Shown here piece after piece: positions 55,651-64,000 of a stretch of 64,000 bases of DNA (the first letter of the stretch is position 1; each line of letters begins with the position of its first letter). The translations under genes and the position numbers were made by a program. The DNA lies in the NCBI RefSeq assembly GCF_014905175.1, contig NC_057789.1, positions 21,634,555-21,698,554 on the forward strand, in the 5' to 3' direction. This DNA comes from Aphidius gifuensis. Taxonomy: Eukaryota; Arthropoda; Insecta; Hymenoptera; Braconidae. The notes beneath the pieces are model-generated. The model did no database searches. It was not told the origin of the DNA and saw only the letters and a list, made by a program, of their open reading frames with translations.

Positions 55651-56327
55651 CTATGATTTTACATGTAACGTAATGGTTATTGTTTCACCACGAAAATTCA
55701 CTAATTTACCGTTTTGATCAACAATTTTTGGTTGTAAATGATCAATGGTTTTAACAGTAATTGGTTAATTGGATTAGCTGGTACTTCAATTATTTCATAA
55801 CCAGGTGGTACAGCAGGAAAAAAGTTATATATTGTATGAACTTTTTGTTGATTCACGTAAGCTCCTGTTGTAATGTTGCACTCGATTCTCAATGTATTCA
55901 CTTTTAAAATATTAATCGGGTAATTTGATTCATATTCTATATCAGCCCTCAATAGTCTAGGTGGATTCCTAGTGAACGTGCTGGTGATTTTGGTTTTACA
56001 AAATCAATGTTTCTTTTACTTGTAATATATGAATGTAGAGTATTTTTATTATATGTAATTTTGATTCGATATTTTTCAGTAAGCAGCTAAATCATCTATT
56101 TCATAACTTCCAGTTGGTATTTCAATTTTATCATAACTTTCAAAATATGAAATTATATTATTTTCATGATCGATATTTGGCAATGAATTAAATGATAAAA
56201 ATGAAATTAGTGCTAATGAATAATTTTTTTCACTTGATAATTGTATTGGTGGAAAGTAATCAGTTTCTAAGACTGAAGATTTACCGGTGAGAGTTAAAGT
56301 AAATGGATCGTTTATTCTCAAGGTCAA
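55651..56327 (-). pseudogene. Penton-like minor capsid protein, frameshifted
   Basis: The N-terminal frame (NDPFTLTLTG, YFPPIQLS, YSLALISFLSFNSLPNI, IEIPTGSYEIDDL) matches the small jelly-roll protein encoded beside the capsid gene in Polintons. Reading continues in other frames through HSYITSKRNIDF, then IEYESNYPINILKVNTLRIEC, TIYNFFPAVPPGYEI and a C-terminal GETITITLHVKS ending at 55651. Two shifts at least (near 56075 and 55735-55700). No ATG is available at the expected start (TTG at 56327), suggesting loss. It would occupy the capsid vertices. Confidence 0.7.
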
Positions 56328-56333
56328 TAAATA

Positions 56334-56368
56334 ACTAATTAGAAATTTTCTTTTCCTCTGCTTTTATA
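56334..56368 (-). promoter_or_regulatory. TATA/TTAGT promoter of the penton-like gene
   Basis: Minus-strand TATAAAAG starts at 56368 and TTAGT (a one-base variant of TCAGT) at 56338, 30 nt apart. The TATA overlaps the protease stop codon. Confidence 0.55.
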
Positions 56369-56725
56369 GTTTTCCAGTGAGAAAAGCGAGACATAAATGT
56401 CCACAATTTTACGTGTTCCAATCTTGATAACGTTTATGATTATAATTGATGCAACCAACATTAGGATAACTGACAAGATCTTTCGGTGGTTGTAAGTTGC
56501 CAAAACTATCAAAGTATATTGCTGAATATTTATTGAGTTTTTTATATGCTACCCAATGTGTTCCAGGATTTCTTTTATCATCTAAATTAATGATTCCACA
56601 CTCTCGTTTCCATGGTCCATCTTTTGGCATATCATTTCGCATAAAAACTCCACGAAAATTAGCAGGTTTGGTTGTTTAGCAAATTTTAATAAATCACCGT
56701 CAGTTAAAGCTCTTTGTGGTAGCAT
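56364..56725 (-). pseudogene. Adenain-type cysteine protease (PRO), with frameshift and nonsense codon
   Basis: It starts MLPQRALTDGDLL at 56725; its A is shared with the TGA stop of the upstream gene. After a shift near 56655 the frame gives FMRNDMPKDGPWKRECGIINLDD, then GTHWVAYKK with the catalytic His, IYFDSFGNLQPP, then a TAA, and directly after it, in the same frame, NCGHLCLAFL with the catalytic Cys. This is the conserved H...D...C layout of Polinton and adenovirus maturation proteases, and length is normal for the family (about 120 residues). The single TAA lies near 56407 between the His and Cys regions. Confidence 0.8.
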
Positions 56726-57648
56726 CAGTTGAAGTTTTTTGGAGACAGATAAAGTCCCATACCGCTTTTATGTGGTGTTAAATAAAGTCCTTTTCCGATG
56801 GCGATCGATTCCATCATTTTATTATGTCGCTTATTTTCATTTAATTGTTTTTCATTTGTCTTTACTGCATTGATAGCTTTGACAACGCCAGATGCTCCAC
56901 CAACTAATCCACCCAATGCTGATATAGCTGAGAAAATCGGGATGAAAAGTGGTACTGCACCGCCGATATGTTTAGCAACTGGTAAAACTCTAGGTACTGT
57001 TATAGCTTTCTTGCCACCATTTGTTTTAATAGCTGCTCTCGCACCGTTTATTGCTGATTTAATTGCAACTGATGAACTATTTGACCCCTTCATTGCTTCT
57101 TTCGCTGCTTGTACGATTTTTGAAAATGATATTTTCTTTTTTTCTTGATTTTCTTTTTTTTTAACCGTGCGTTTTTCATTTTTTATTATTTTTCCTCCAG
57201 TCTTCTTTTTTATTTTTTTATTTTGTGGCAAAGATAATGTTTTTCTTTCCGTACATTTCTTTTTATCACTAACACAACCCATACCAAATTTTGATTTTAA
57301 TTTCATTGCTCCAGTAACAAATGTAGCTGCTGCTCTCTCACTTTAACTTGCGTCTTTAGAAAAAATACGTTTAGCTGCTTCACGAGCTAAAATATCATCA
57401 GCTGCGTTTCTTGCCTTGATATTATTACGATTCTTCGAATATGCAATATCGTGATTTTTACACGCTGCGTCCAAAGGATCAATTCCCGGGTCACCTCTTG
57501 CTAAACGTTTTTCTAACTTGGTACCTGGTCCGCAATATGAATAACCAGGTAGATGAAGTTCAAATGGTAATTTGTTAATTATTTTATTGAGTATTCCTTT
57601 TCCACAACGTTTTTTGTTCTTTTTCTTTTTTGATGTATGCTCAATCAT
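56725..57648 (-). pseudogene. PLA2-domain capsid-associated protein with one in-frame TAA
   Basis: From the ATG at 57648: a basic N-terminus, then a parvovirus-type phospholipase A2 motif (LPGYSYCGPGT ... DPLDAACKNHDIAYSK) with the Ca-binding loop and the catalytic HD pair. A TAA at 57343-57345 stops it after 101 residues, but the very same frame continues through ERAAATFVTGAMK, a lysine-rich region, a hydrophobic segment (GGAVPLFIPIFSAISALGGL) and a C-terminal IGKGLYLTPHKSGMGLYLSP. I recall the same joined layout in other Polintons, so this is one gene of about 307 codons with a single nonsense. It may help virions breach membranes (inference from the parvovirus domain). Its stop overlaps the protease start (TGATG). 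Confidence 0.75.
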
Positions 57649-57660
57649 AGTTTATAATAG

Positions 57661-57711
57661 ACTGATTTGCTTTGGTATAAAACGGTTGAATTTATATGAT
57701 TTGAACTCAGT
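57661..57711. promoter_or_regulatory. Interleaved divergent promoters (PLA2 gene and ATPase)
   Basis: Plus strand: TATAAA at 57676, TCAGT at 57707. Minus strand: TATAAA at 57696, TCAGT at 57665. Both spacings are 31 nt. The two core promoters overlap, sharing about 20 bp between the TATA boxes, and the two start codons are only 73 bp apart. Confidence 0.7.
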
Positions 57712-57721
57712 GCTCATCACG

Positions 57722-58432
57722 ATGGAATACCAGAAACAAGCTCTAAAATTACCAGTTATAAACTTTGATATAATTACATCAAAAAGTGGTAATGGTTTGA
57801 TAGAAAAACGACATGGTGATTTACTACGAAATACAATAAGATGTGCGATAATTGGAGGAAGTAATTGTGGTAAAACGAACGCTTTAATAAGTTTAATTGT
57901 TGATCCAAATGGCTTACGATTTGCAAATATTTATAGTAAATCATTATACCAACTAAAATATTAACATTTAGAAAAGTTACTAGAACCTCTTGAAGAAATA
58001 AATTATTATGAATTTTCTGACAACGATCAAGTCAAACCAGTTGACGAAGCGAAACCAAATTCTTTGTTTATATTTGATGACGTTGCAACTGAAAAGCAGG
58101 ATCATATTGAAGCATTTTTTTGTATGGGAAGACATAAAGCTGTTGATTCATTTTATTTATGTCAATCATATGCGCGAATACCTAAACATTTGATACGTGA
58201 TAATATTAATTTTTTGATTATCTTTCCACAAGATGATACGAATTTGGAGCATATACATCACGATCATGTTAACATTGATATCGAGTATAGTAAATTTCGT
58301 CAGATGGGTGGGGATTGTTGGAAAGAAAAATATTGCTTTCTGTGTATCGATGAAGATAAAGATATAGATAAAGGAAGATATAGAAAAAATTTTGACTGCT
58401 TCATAACTATAAATAACAAAACGATTTGTTAA
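57722..58432 (+). pseudogene. Packaging ATPase (A32/FtsK type) with one nonsense codon
   Basis: It starts MEYQKQALKLP. Walker A is IIGGSNCGKTNALI (about residues 45-58). A TAA at 57962-57964 interrupts after LYQLKY, but the frame then continues HLEKLLEPLEEIN, Walker B LFIFDDVATE, a sensor-like YLCQSYARIPKH and a DCWKEKYCFLCIDEDKD tail to the normal stop. Apart from that codon the protein is complete for the family (about 237 codons). It would pump element DNA into capsids. Confidence 0.85.
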
Positions 58433-58443
58433 ATTCCATTAGT
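58408..58443 (+). promoter_or_regulatory. TATA/TTAGT promoter of the 58470 gene
   Basis: TATAAATA at 58408 and TTAGT at 58439, 31 nt apart, with the ATG at 58470. The TATA box lies inside the ATPase coding end. Confidence 0.6.
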
Positions 58444-58469
58444 TGATTGTGAAATCTTAGAGGACCAAC

Positions 58470-58862
58470 ATGCCTCTTTGTGAGCGAGAACTAGTTGATG
58501 AAACAAAATTTTTAAGCGAAATTGAAAAAGTACAAAACGTTATTTGTAAAGAATATCAATTGTTGAAATTGGGAAAAGAATATATATCAGAAGCTGCGAA
58601 TGAATATCTTAAGCCTGTTGTCACACCGCTCAACAAATTAGCTGCACAATTACCAACAACAACAACAACGATCAATAAAACATCATTAATTGATAATATA
58701 TCATTTCCGGATGAAAAAAATCATTCAACACATGAGGACAATTATAGTACTTCTGATATTGAAGAATCAGTTTATGAACAAGAAGGTGAATATGATACTG
58801 CTGATGAAGGTGAGGAAACATTTGTGGAAGAATCAAATAAGGATTTTGTTGGAGTATGGTAA
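58470..58862 (+). CDS. Polinton hypothetical protein, acidic C-terminus
   Basis: A 130-residue intact frame: a helical first half (ELVDETKFLSEIEKVQNVI, LKLGKEYISEA), a KPVVTPLNKLA segment, a Thr run and an acidic end (EYDTADEGEETFVEES). A KPxxxPLxKL block plus a YDTA/EGETF-like end recurs in hypothetical proteins encoded between ATPase and other genes in insect Polintons, to my recollection. Role unknown. It is one of the few undamaged genes of the element. Confidence 0.55.
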   Translation: MPLCERELVDETKFLSEIEKVQNVICKEYQLLKLGKEYISEAANEYLKPVVTPLNKLAAQLPTTTTTINKTSLIDNISFPDEKNHSTHEDNYSTSDIEESVYEQEGEYDTADEGEETFVEESNKDFVGVW

Positions 58863-58907
58863 AAGTACGACATCTAGGTACAATACATTATAGTATAGTC
58901 AACCTAA

Positions 58908-58919
58908 CAGGTTATGGGC
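58908..58919 (+). promoter_or_regulatory. copia-type primer-binding site
   Basis: AGGTTATGGGCC complements the anticodon region of initiator tRNA-Met, the internal half-tRNA primer of Drosophila copia. Confidence 0.6.
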
Positions 58920-59031
58920 CTGTGCACTCTTAATAAATAAAGGAGTGAGTTGATTGATTTAATCAAAAATTAAAAAAAAAAATATTTAAAAGAATATTTA
59001 TTGGAGAACGAGGTGTACCTTAACCTCGAAA

Positions 59032-60351
59032 ATGGCTGGACACGCAATGGTACGGATTGAAGGTCTTGGCAAAGACAATTTTGACACTTGGAGATTGCAA
59101 GTAACTGCAGTTCTGATAAAAAGTGGTACGTACGATTATGTAAACGGTAACTGTAAAAAGCCTGAAGGAGATACTCCTGAAATACAGGCTGGGATAAAAA
59201 CGTGGTTAGAGAATGATCTCAAGGCGCAATCAGATTTAGTTTTATCTATTAAACCTGCACAATTAGGTCAGATAAAAGATTGTCCTACAGCACGTGATAT
59301 GTGGAAGAAATTACATTCGATTTATCAATCAAATGGACCAGCCAGAAAGGCGATTCTATTGAAACGTCTGGTATTGTTCAAGATGAGTGAAGGTGATGAT
59401 GTGCGTGAAAATATATATAAATTTTCTGAAATTGTAGATAAACTGAAAGAAATTGGTATTCAGATAAACGAAGAACTGTTAACTATCATGCTATTGATGA
59501 GTCTCCCGGACAGCTTTGCTAATTTTAAGACTGCAATTGAATCACATGAAAAATTACCGACTCTTGAGAGCATAAAAATAAAAATTACAGATGAAAGTGA
59601 TGCACGAGAAAGTTCAACAAGTACAAGTGAATCAGGTGCAATGATAGCATCTCAAAATTACAATAATAATAATTTTAAGAAACAAAAGTACAATAATACT
59701 AAAAATAAATATTCACATGAAAAAGGTAAACAACATTCATTCAATGAAAATAAAACAAATTATTCCAAATATAAATGTAGTTATTGTGGAACCAAAGGAC
59801 ACAAAAATATTGATTGTTATAAAAGACAAGATTTTCAAAAACAAAATAATGATTCAGCACAAACTGCTGAAGAAACTGGATTGTTGATTAACACACAAAA
59901 CATGTTAAAATTAAATAATAAAGCAAATAGTGCTACGACCAGTGTTAGATCAAAAGGCATTGTGAAGGTCAAACTAAATAACAAATCAAATGAAGTGTTT
60001 AGACTTGATAATACTCTGTTTGTACCAGATCTAAGAACTGGACTATTATCTGTGAGTAAAATTACAGAAAAGGGTTTTAATGTCACTTTTTCAAAAGAAT
60101 ATGCAATTGTTTCTGATAAAATGGGTAATGAGAAATTCACTGCAACAAAAATAAATGGACTTTATTACATTGTTGAGAATGTTGATCAAGCAAAATATAT
60201 AAAAGGAAATAATCACGAGATTAACTTTGTTGCTGAACAAAATCAACATGAAAATATATTGAACAATTTAAGCAATAAATCAATTGTTATATGGCACAAG
60301 AAGATAGGCCATTTGAATTTTGCTGTATTAAAAAAAGTTGTTGAAAGATAA
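59032..60351 (+). pseudogene. copia Gag with protease remnant and pre-integrase zinc part
   Basis: A 439-residue frame. Residues about 10-180 are a copia-type Gag (LGKDNFDTWRLQV, YKFSEIVDKLKEIG, LLMSLPDSFANFKTAIES). A CSYCGTKGHKNIDC knuckle follows near 248. The protease region lacks the D(S/T)GA active site: the frame passes from SAQTAEETG directly to a β-rich part (FVPDLRTGLLSVSKIT), so about 40 residues appear deleted. It ends in GAG-pre-integrase WHKKIGHLN and a stop where integrase should continue, indicating a frameshift near 60350. Confidence 0.75.
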
Positions 60352-60399
60352 AAATATAAAATTTATCAATGAACCAAATAATTATACATGTAAAACATG

Positions 60400-61614
60400 T
60401 CTAAAAGGCAAATTCACAAGCAATCCATTTCCTAAATCAATAAAATACTTGAAATTATTCACAGTGACATATGTGGACCAATGCCAGTAACTTCAAAAGG
60501 TGGCATGAAGTATTTTATAACTTTTGTTGATGATTGTTCAAGGATGTGCTGGATAAAATTATTGAAATCAAAAGCTGATGCTTTTCAAGCTTTTAAAGAA
60601 TTTAAATTACAAGTTGAAAATGAAACTGGGTTAAAAATAAAAATACCCCAAACTGATAATGGAAAAGAGTATGACAACAAATTGTTTGATAAATTTCTTG
60701 CTGAAAATGGCATAGCAAGACGTTACACTGTAATCCATACACCTCAGCAAAATGGAATAGCTGAGAGGAAAAATCGCACATTAATTGATATGACTAGATG
60801 TTTAATATTTGAATCTGGTCTACCAACAAATTTTTGGGCAGAGGCAATGACCACTGCAAACTATATACGTAACAGGTGTCCTTCCAAGAGTATTAATAAT
60901 CTTATTCCATACAAAATTTGGTATAATAAAACACCAGATTTGTTTAATTTTCAAGTATTTGGAACAAGAGGTTATTGTCTGAATCAAGCTGTTAACAAAA
61001 ATAAATTGGACGCACGTTCAATTGAATGTATATTTTTGGGATACTCTGAGCAGAAAAAAGGATACAAAGTTTGGCTTGTAAACCAAAATAAAGTTGCTGT
61101 TACAAGAAGTGTAACTTTCTTGAATAATTTGACTGAAAATAAAATTAAAAATTTGAAAGATTTATCACAAGATAAACAAAGATCAAATAAAAATGATCTT
61201 GAACAAGTTTTTCTGGACATATGTTTTGTAAATGATGTACAAAATAATAATATACATGATATCTCTGATGCAAATAAAAAGTCAAATGGTACAGATAATA
61301 ATCATCAACAAGTTGATGATGAAAATTTATTACATACAGGAAATGACATGAATGATAATAATAAATCTGATGATGAAGATTTATCAAGTGTATCAAGTAA
61401 TAATATGTCGGTATTTAATCAAGTAAATTCAAATACAAATCAAAACTTAAATCAATCAATTGATGAATTTTTAGGTTTTGATGATGCTGAAATAAATAAA
61501 GCAAAAGAAATGCTGTCAAAGACTCAAAAACATATTTATTTAAAAACAGGGAAACCTGGTAGACCAAGAAAATTTTTATCTCTTAAATGGTTTTTAAAAG
61601 TAACAATACAATAA
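60400..61614 (+). pseudogene. copia integrase fragment
   Basis: After a TCKTCLKGKF zinc remnant, the main frame from 60481 has FVDDCSRMCW, QTDNGKEYDN and HTPQQNGIAERKNRT with the three catalytic acids, then PTNFWAEAMTTANYIRNRCP and IFLGYSEQKKGYKV. The sequence then becomes Asn/Asp-rich and stops before RT. Truncated by whatever inserted at about 61615. Confidence 0.75.
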
Positions 61615-61619
61615 TAGTA

Positions 61620-62657
61620 CATTTTTTTTTATTTTTCTGAAAATCGATTTTTTTTTTTTTTTTTTCGTTCAAGATAAGGCAAGCTATAACTTCTGTTAGA
61701 ATCAACGGAATGACTTCATATTAAGCTCAAAAAACGTGGTTTTTAAAACTCTATCACCCCTCAAGGATTTTATCCTGATTCCAATAGTCAATTTTTTTTT
61801 ATTTTTAAAACAAAAGAGACAAAAATATTTCAAAAATTCTATTTTTTACTATTTTATGAAAACTATAATTTTTTTTGAAAAAAGTTGTAGGATTTTACCA
61901 CACATGCTTTTTAAGTCTTATACAAAGTATCTAGGACGATTTTCTCGAAAGTTAGAGCGTTTTTCAAAAATTACTCGAAAACTAGAAAAGCAATAACTTT
62001 TGATAAAATTGTAGTAAAGACTTCGTATTAGGCTGAAACAACGCGTCTTTAGAAACTCCATCGCCCCTCATGAGAAAGAGCATTATCTGTTCAGCCACTT
62101 TTTTTTTTTTCAAAAAACTAAATTTAAAAAAAAAAAAAAATGGTTTTTTTTTAATTTTTATGAAAAATGTGATCCATAGATTAAAATTTTTCCAGAGAGG
62201 CGATAGAATTTTCGAATACGCATGTTTTAAGGGTAATATGAAGTCTCTAACACCATTTCATCACGAGTTATTGTTTGCCTAAAAAATGAAAACGGCACAA
62301 GCTATAACTCAAAATGAAGTAGTCGCAGAGGTTTCATATAAGGCTTAAAATAATCGTTCTTCAAAATTCTATAACTTTTCCAGATAAATTTTTATCGTAC
62401 AAATAGTATTTTTCGTGCGAAAAAAAAAAAAAAAAACACAATTTTTTTTTTTCCGTTTTTTGGGAAAAAAAAAAAATTGCCGAATAGATATCGCTTCTCT
62501 TTATCAAGGGTGATAGAATTTCTAGAGCCGCATCTTTTGAGCCAAATCCGAAGTCTTTACGACTATTAGTTTAGAAGTTATGAACGTTTTTTTTTTTTTG
62601 GGGATGAATCCAACACTGCGGCTGAGCCTTACGGCTCCTAGCCTCCGTAAAAGAAAG
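61620..62657. repeat. Dispersed repeat related to 39657-41700
   Basis: It ends with ACTGCGGCTGAGCC, ACGGCTCCTAGCCTCCGT, the inverse of the 39657 border. Inside are repeated AAGCTATAACTTCTGTTAGA, GACTTCATATTAAG and AACTCTATCACC-like units between long A and T runs. No coding region is credible. It stops about 27 nt before the TCAGT of the integrase gene. Confidence 0.65.
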
Positions 62658-62694
62658 AAAAAAAAATCAGTCTGTATACATCCGTCAGTGAACT

Positions 62695-63556
62695 ATGACT
62701 GATTATAAAAGAGACGTTGTGCGTGAGTTACATGCTCCAGCAAGAAAAAATTTTTTACGACGTAAAGTTGACATTCGCGATAAGGATGAAACAGGGCAAG
62801 CTGATCTTGTTGAAATGATTAAACATTCAAAGGTCAATTCTTGTTTCAATTATATTTTAACAGTCATTGATATTTTTCCAAAATTCAGCTGGACTGTTGG
62901 ACTTAAAAATAAAACTGGAAAAGAAGTATCAGCAGCAATGGAATCAATATTTAAAAAAGGTCGAATATGTAAAAATCTTCATGTGGATCAAGGAACAGAA
63001 TTTTATAATTCAACATTTAAAACAATGTTAAAAAAATATAATGTTCATATGTATTCAATATTTACTCATTTAAAAGCATCAATAGTTGAACGATTCAATA
63101 GAACACTAAAAAACAAAATGTTTTTTGAATTTAGCATGCAAGGAAATTATAAATGGTTAAAATTGCTGCCAGAATTAATCAAAAAATATAATAATACAAA
63201 ACATCGCACAATTAAAATAAAACCTCTTAAAGTTGTTGGTAAAAATACAGAAATACTAAAACAGACTGTATTCAAAAGTTTAAATCATTGTCGAGTTAAA
63301 ATCAAATTTAAATTAAATCAACATGTAAGAATAAGTTAATATAAGCATGTCTTTGATAAACATCACCTGTAACGTATAAGCTTGAAGACTATCAAGGAAA
63401 TCCAATACAAGGAAACTTTTATACTGAAGGGCTACAGAAAGTTCGACATTCTGACATTTATTTGATTGGAAAAGTTTTGAAAAGACGAGGGAATAAAATG
63501 TATGTTAAATATCTTGGATTTGACAATAGTCATAATCAATGGATAGATAAGCAATA
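62695..63556 (+). pseudogene. Polinton integrase with chromodomain-like tail, damaged near the end
   Basis: It starts MTDYKRDVVRELHAPARKNF. Catalytic acids are visible in QADLVEM (Asp), HVDQGTEFYNSTF (Asp) and SIVERFNRTLKNKMF (Glu), spaced as in retroviral-type DDE integrases. The main frame stops at 63339 after HVRIS. Homology resumes near 63385 (TYKLEDYQGNPIQGNFYTEGLQKV, IGKVLKRRGNKMYVKYLGFD, QWIDKQ), a chromodomain-like module, after a small deletion. It would insert the element into DNA. The core looks intact; the tail is separated by stops. Confidence 0.8.
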
Positions 63557-64000
63557 AACTATTATAAAAAAATCGATTAATGTGTATTTATTTTAATTAT
63601 ATTTAAATTTATTTATTTACATCATTTGTACATGGACTATTCACATCATTCAAGTTAAGACACATTAATTTAACGTAAATTATCTTTCATTATTGATAAT
63701 TTATACGATTCAAAAACATAGAAGTAAGAGGTTAGGGAGCGAGCTGTCAAACAGATTCCAGACACGAAACACAAGACCCCCAATAGCGGTAATTTATGAA
63801 AACTTATCACTAAAATCAAAAGCAAATCAATAGCAAAACAAGAGCGAAACAAGAACAAAAAAAAATCATGAAAATTAATAAATTAACCCTTTTGTTGATA
63901 AGTGTATGTCATTTTATCATATTTATTATTATTATTTAGTCATTTTAACCAAAAAAAAAATATATCTATAAAAAAAAAAAAAAAGTACAACTAGTCTGCG
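63557..64000. other. AT-rich end of window, nothing recognised
   Basis: No gene, repeat or inverted terminus of the Polinton was identified here. Confidence 0.5.

Larger units (their letters stand above)
58895..61614 (+). mobile_element. Truncated Ty1/copia element
   Basis: It opens with AACAGGTTATGGGCC, the half-tRNA-iMet-type primer site of copia elements, without a recognisable full LTR before it. It then has gag, and an integrase frame ending near 61614. RT, RNase H and 3' LTR are missing. It lies inside the Polinton between the hypothetical gene and integrase. The right end abuts the dispersed repeat. Confidence 0.75.
51660..63556. mobile_element. Decayed Polinton/Maverick element
   Basis: The hallmark set is present: double-jelly-roll-type major capsid protein, penton-like protein, adenain-type protease, A32/FtsK-type packaging ATPase, PLA2-domain protein and a retroviral-type integrase with chromodomain-like tail. 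Protein-primed DNA polymerase B is not visible. It may be deleted or lie outside the window. Terminal inverted repeats were not identified, so the borders given are those of the recognised genes. Most genes have at least one nonsense or frameshift. Confidence 0.85.

Noticed and set aside
56407..57964. Reassigned TAA codon
   Set aside because: Other genes in the window use TAA as a normal stop, and nearby capsid genes have frameshifts, so decay is the simpler account.
39657..62657. One 23-kb DNA transposon bounded by ACGGAGGCTAGGAGCC inverted ends
   Set aside because: The two ends lie in different insertions (giant retroelement leader and Polinton), with the 5' LTR and its target site between them, so two copies of a dispersed repeat are more likely.

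Overview
This window looks like an AT-rich insect nuclear genome, probably from a parasitoid wasp (the wasp guess is inference). It is almost entirely mobile DNA. There is no intact host gene, only host-gene scraps: one exon of the protein phosphatase 2A scaffold subunit, a duplicated topoisomerase III-like zinc region, a J-domain exon and a decayed RING-type gene. The coding style (GT-AG introns, TATA/TCAGT core promoters, TTAA and TA insertion sites) is that of an arthropod.

Positions 1-15699 are a graveyard of older elements: a 2.6-kb fold-back element with a 29-bp minisatellite, a Ty3/gypsy reverse transcriptase fragment split by a hAT-type MITE that itself holds a TTAA-flanked MITE, a decayed Helitron (HUH Rep plus Pif1-like helicase) followed by a second, inverted copy of the same MITE, and two decayed multi-exon genes.

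Positions 15704-50154 are a single minus-strand LTR retroelement of about 34.45 kb. It has 2002-bp LTRs that look nearly identical, a matching 4-bp target duplication (GTCT), a polypurine tract next to the 3' LTR, and a tRNA-Pro primer-binding site abutting the 5' LTR. In its own sense the order is 5' LTR, PBS, a leader of about 16.3 kb with no recognisable retroviral gene, gag, pol (protease, a linker of 21-residue repeats, RT, RNase H), integrase (frameshifted), an envelope gene resembling a class III/chuvirus-type glycoprotein, three accessory ORFs (two of them sharing a novel-looking cysteine-rich domain), then the 3' LTR. Candidate splice acceptors sit at or just before the start codons of env and the accessory ORFs, which suggests complex-retrovirus-like expression. 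The leader holds pol III B-box-like repeats, an 80-bp CGATA-rich satellite, a long palindrome, MITEs and host-gene fragments.

Positions 50159-51250 carry a GC-rich repeat and a 100-bp tandem repeat. Positions 51660-63556 are a decayed Polinton/Maverick: a conserved hypothetical gene, a small basic/acidic gene, then on the minus strand the major capsid protein, penton-like protein, adenain-type protease and PLA2-domain protein, then on the plus strand the packaging ATPase, a hypothetical gene and the retroviral-type integrase with a chromodomain-like tail. No DNA polymerase B gene is visible. Most genes carry one nonsense codon or a few frameshifts. Most of these genes share a core promoter in which TATA lies 29-31 nt upstream of a TCAGT-like initiator, and the PLA2 and ATPase promoters interleave within 73 bp. 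A truncated copia element and a dispersed repeat have landed between the hypothetical gene and the integrase.
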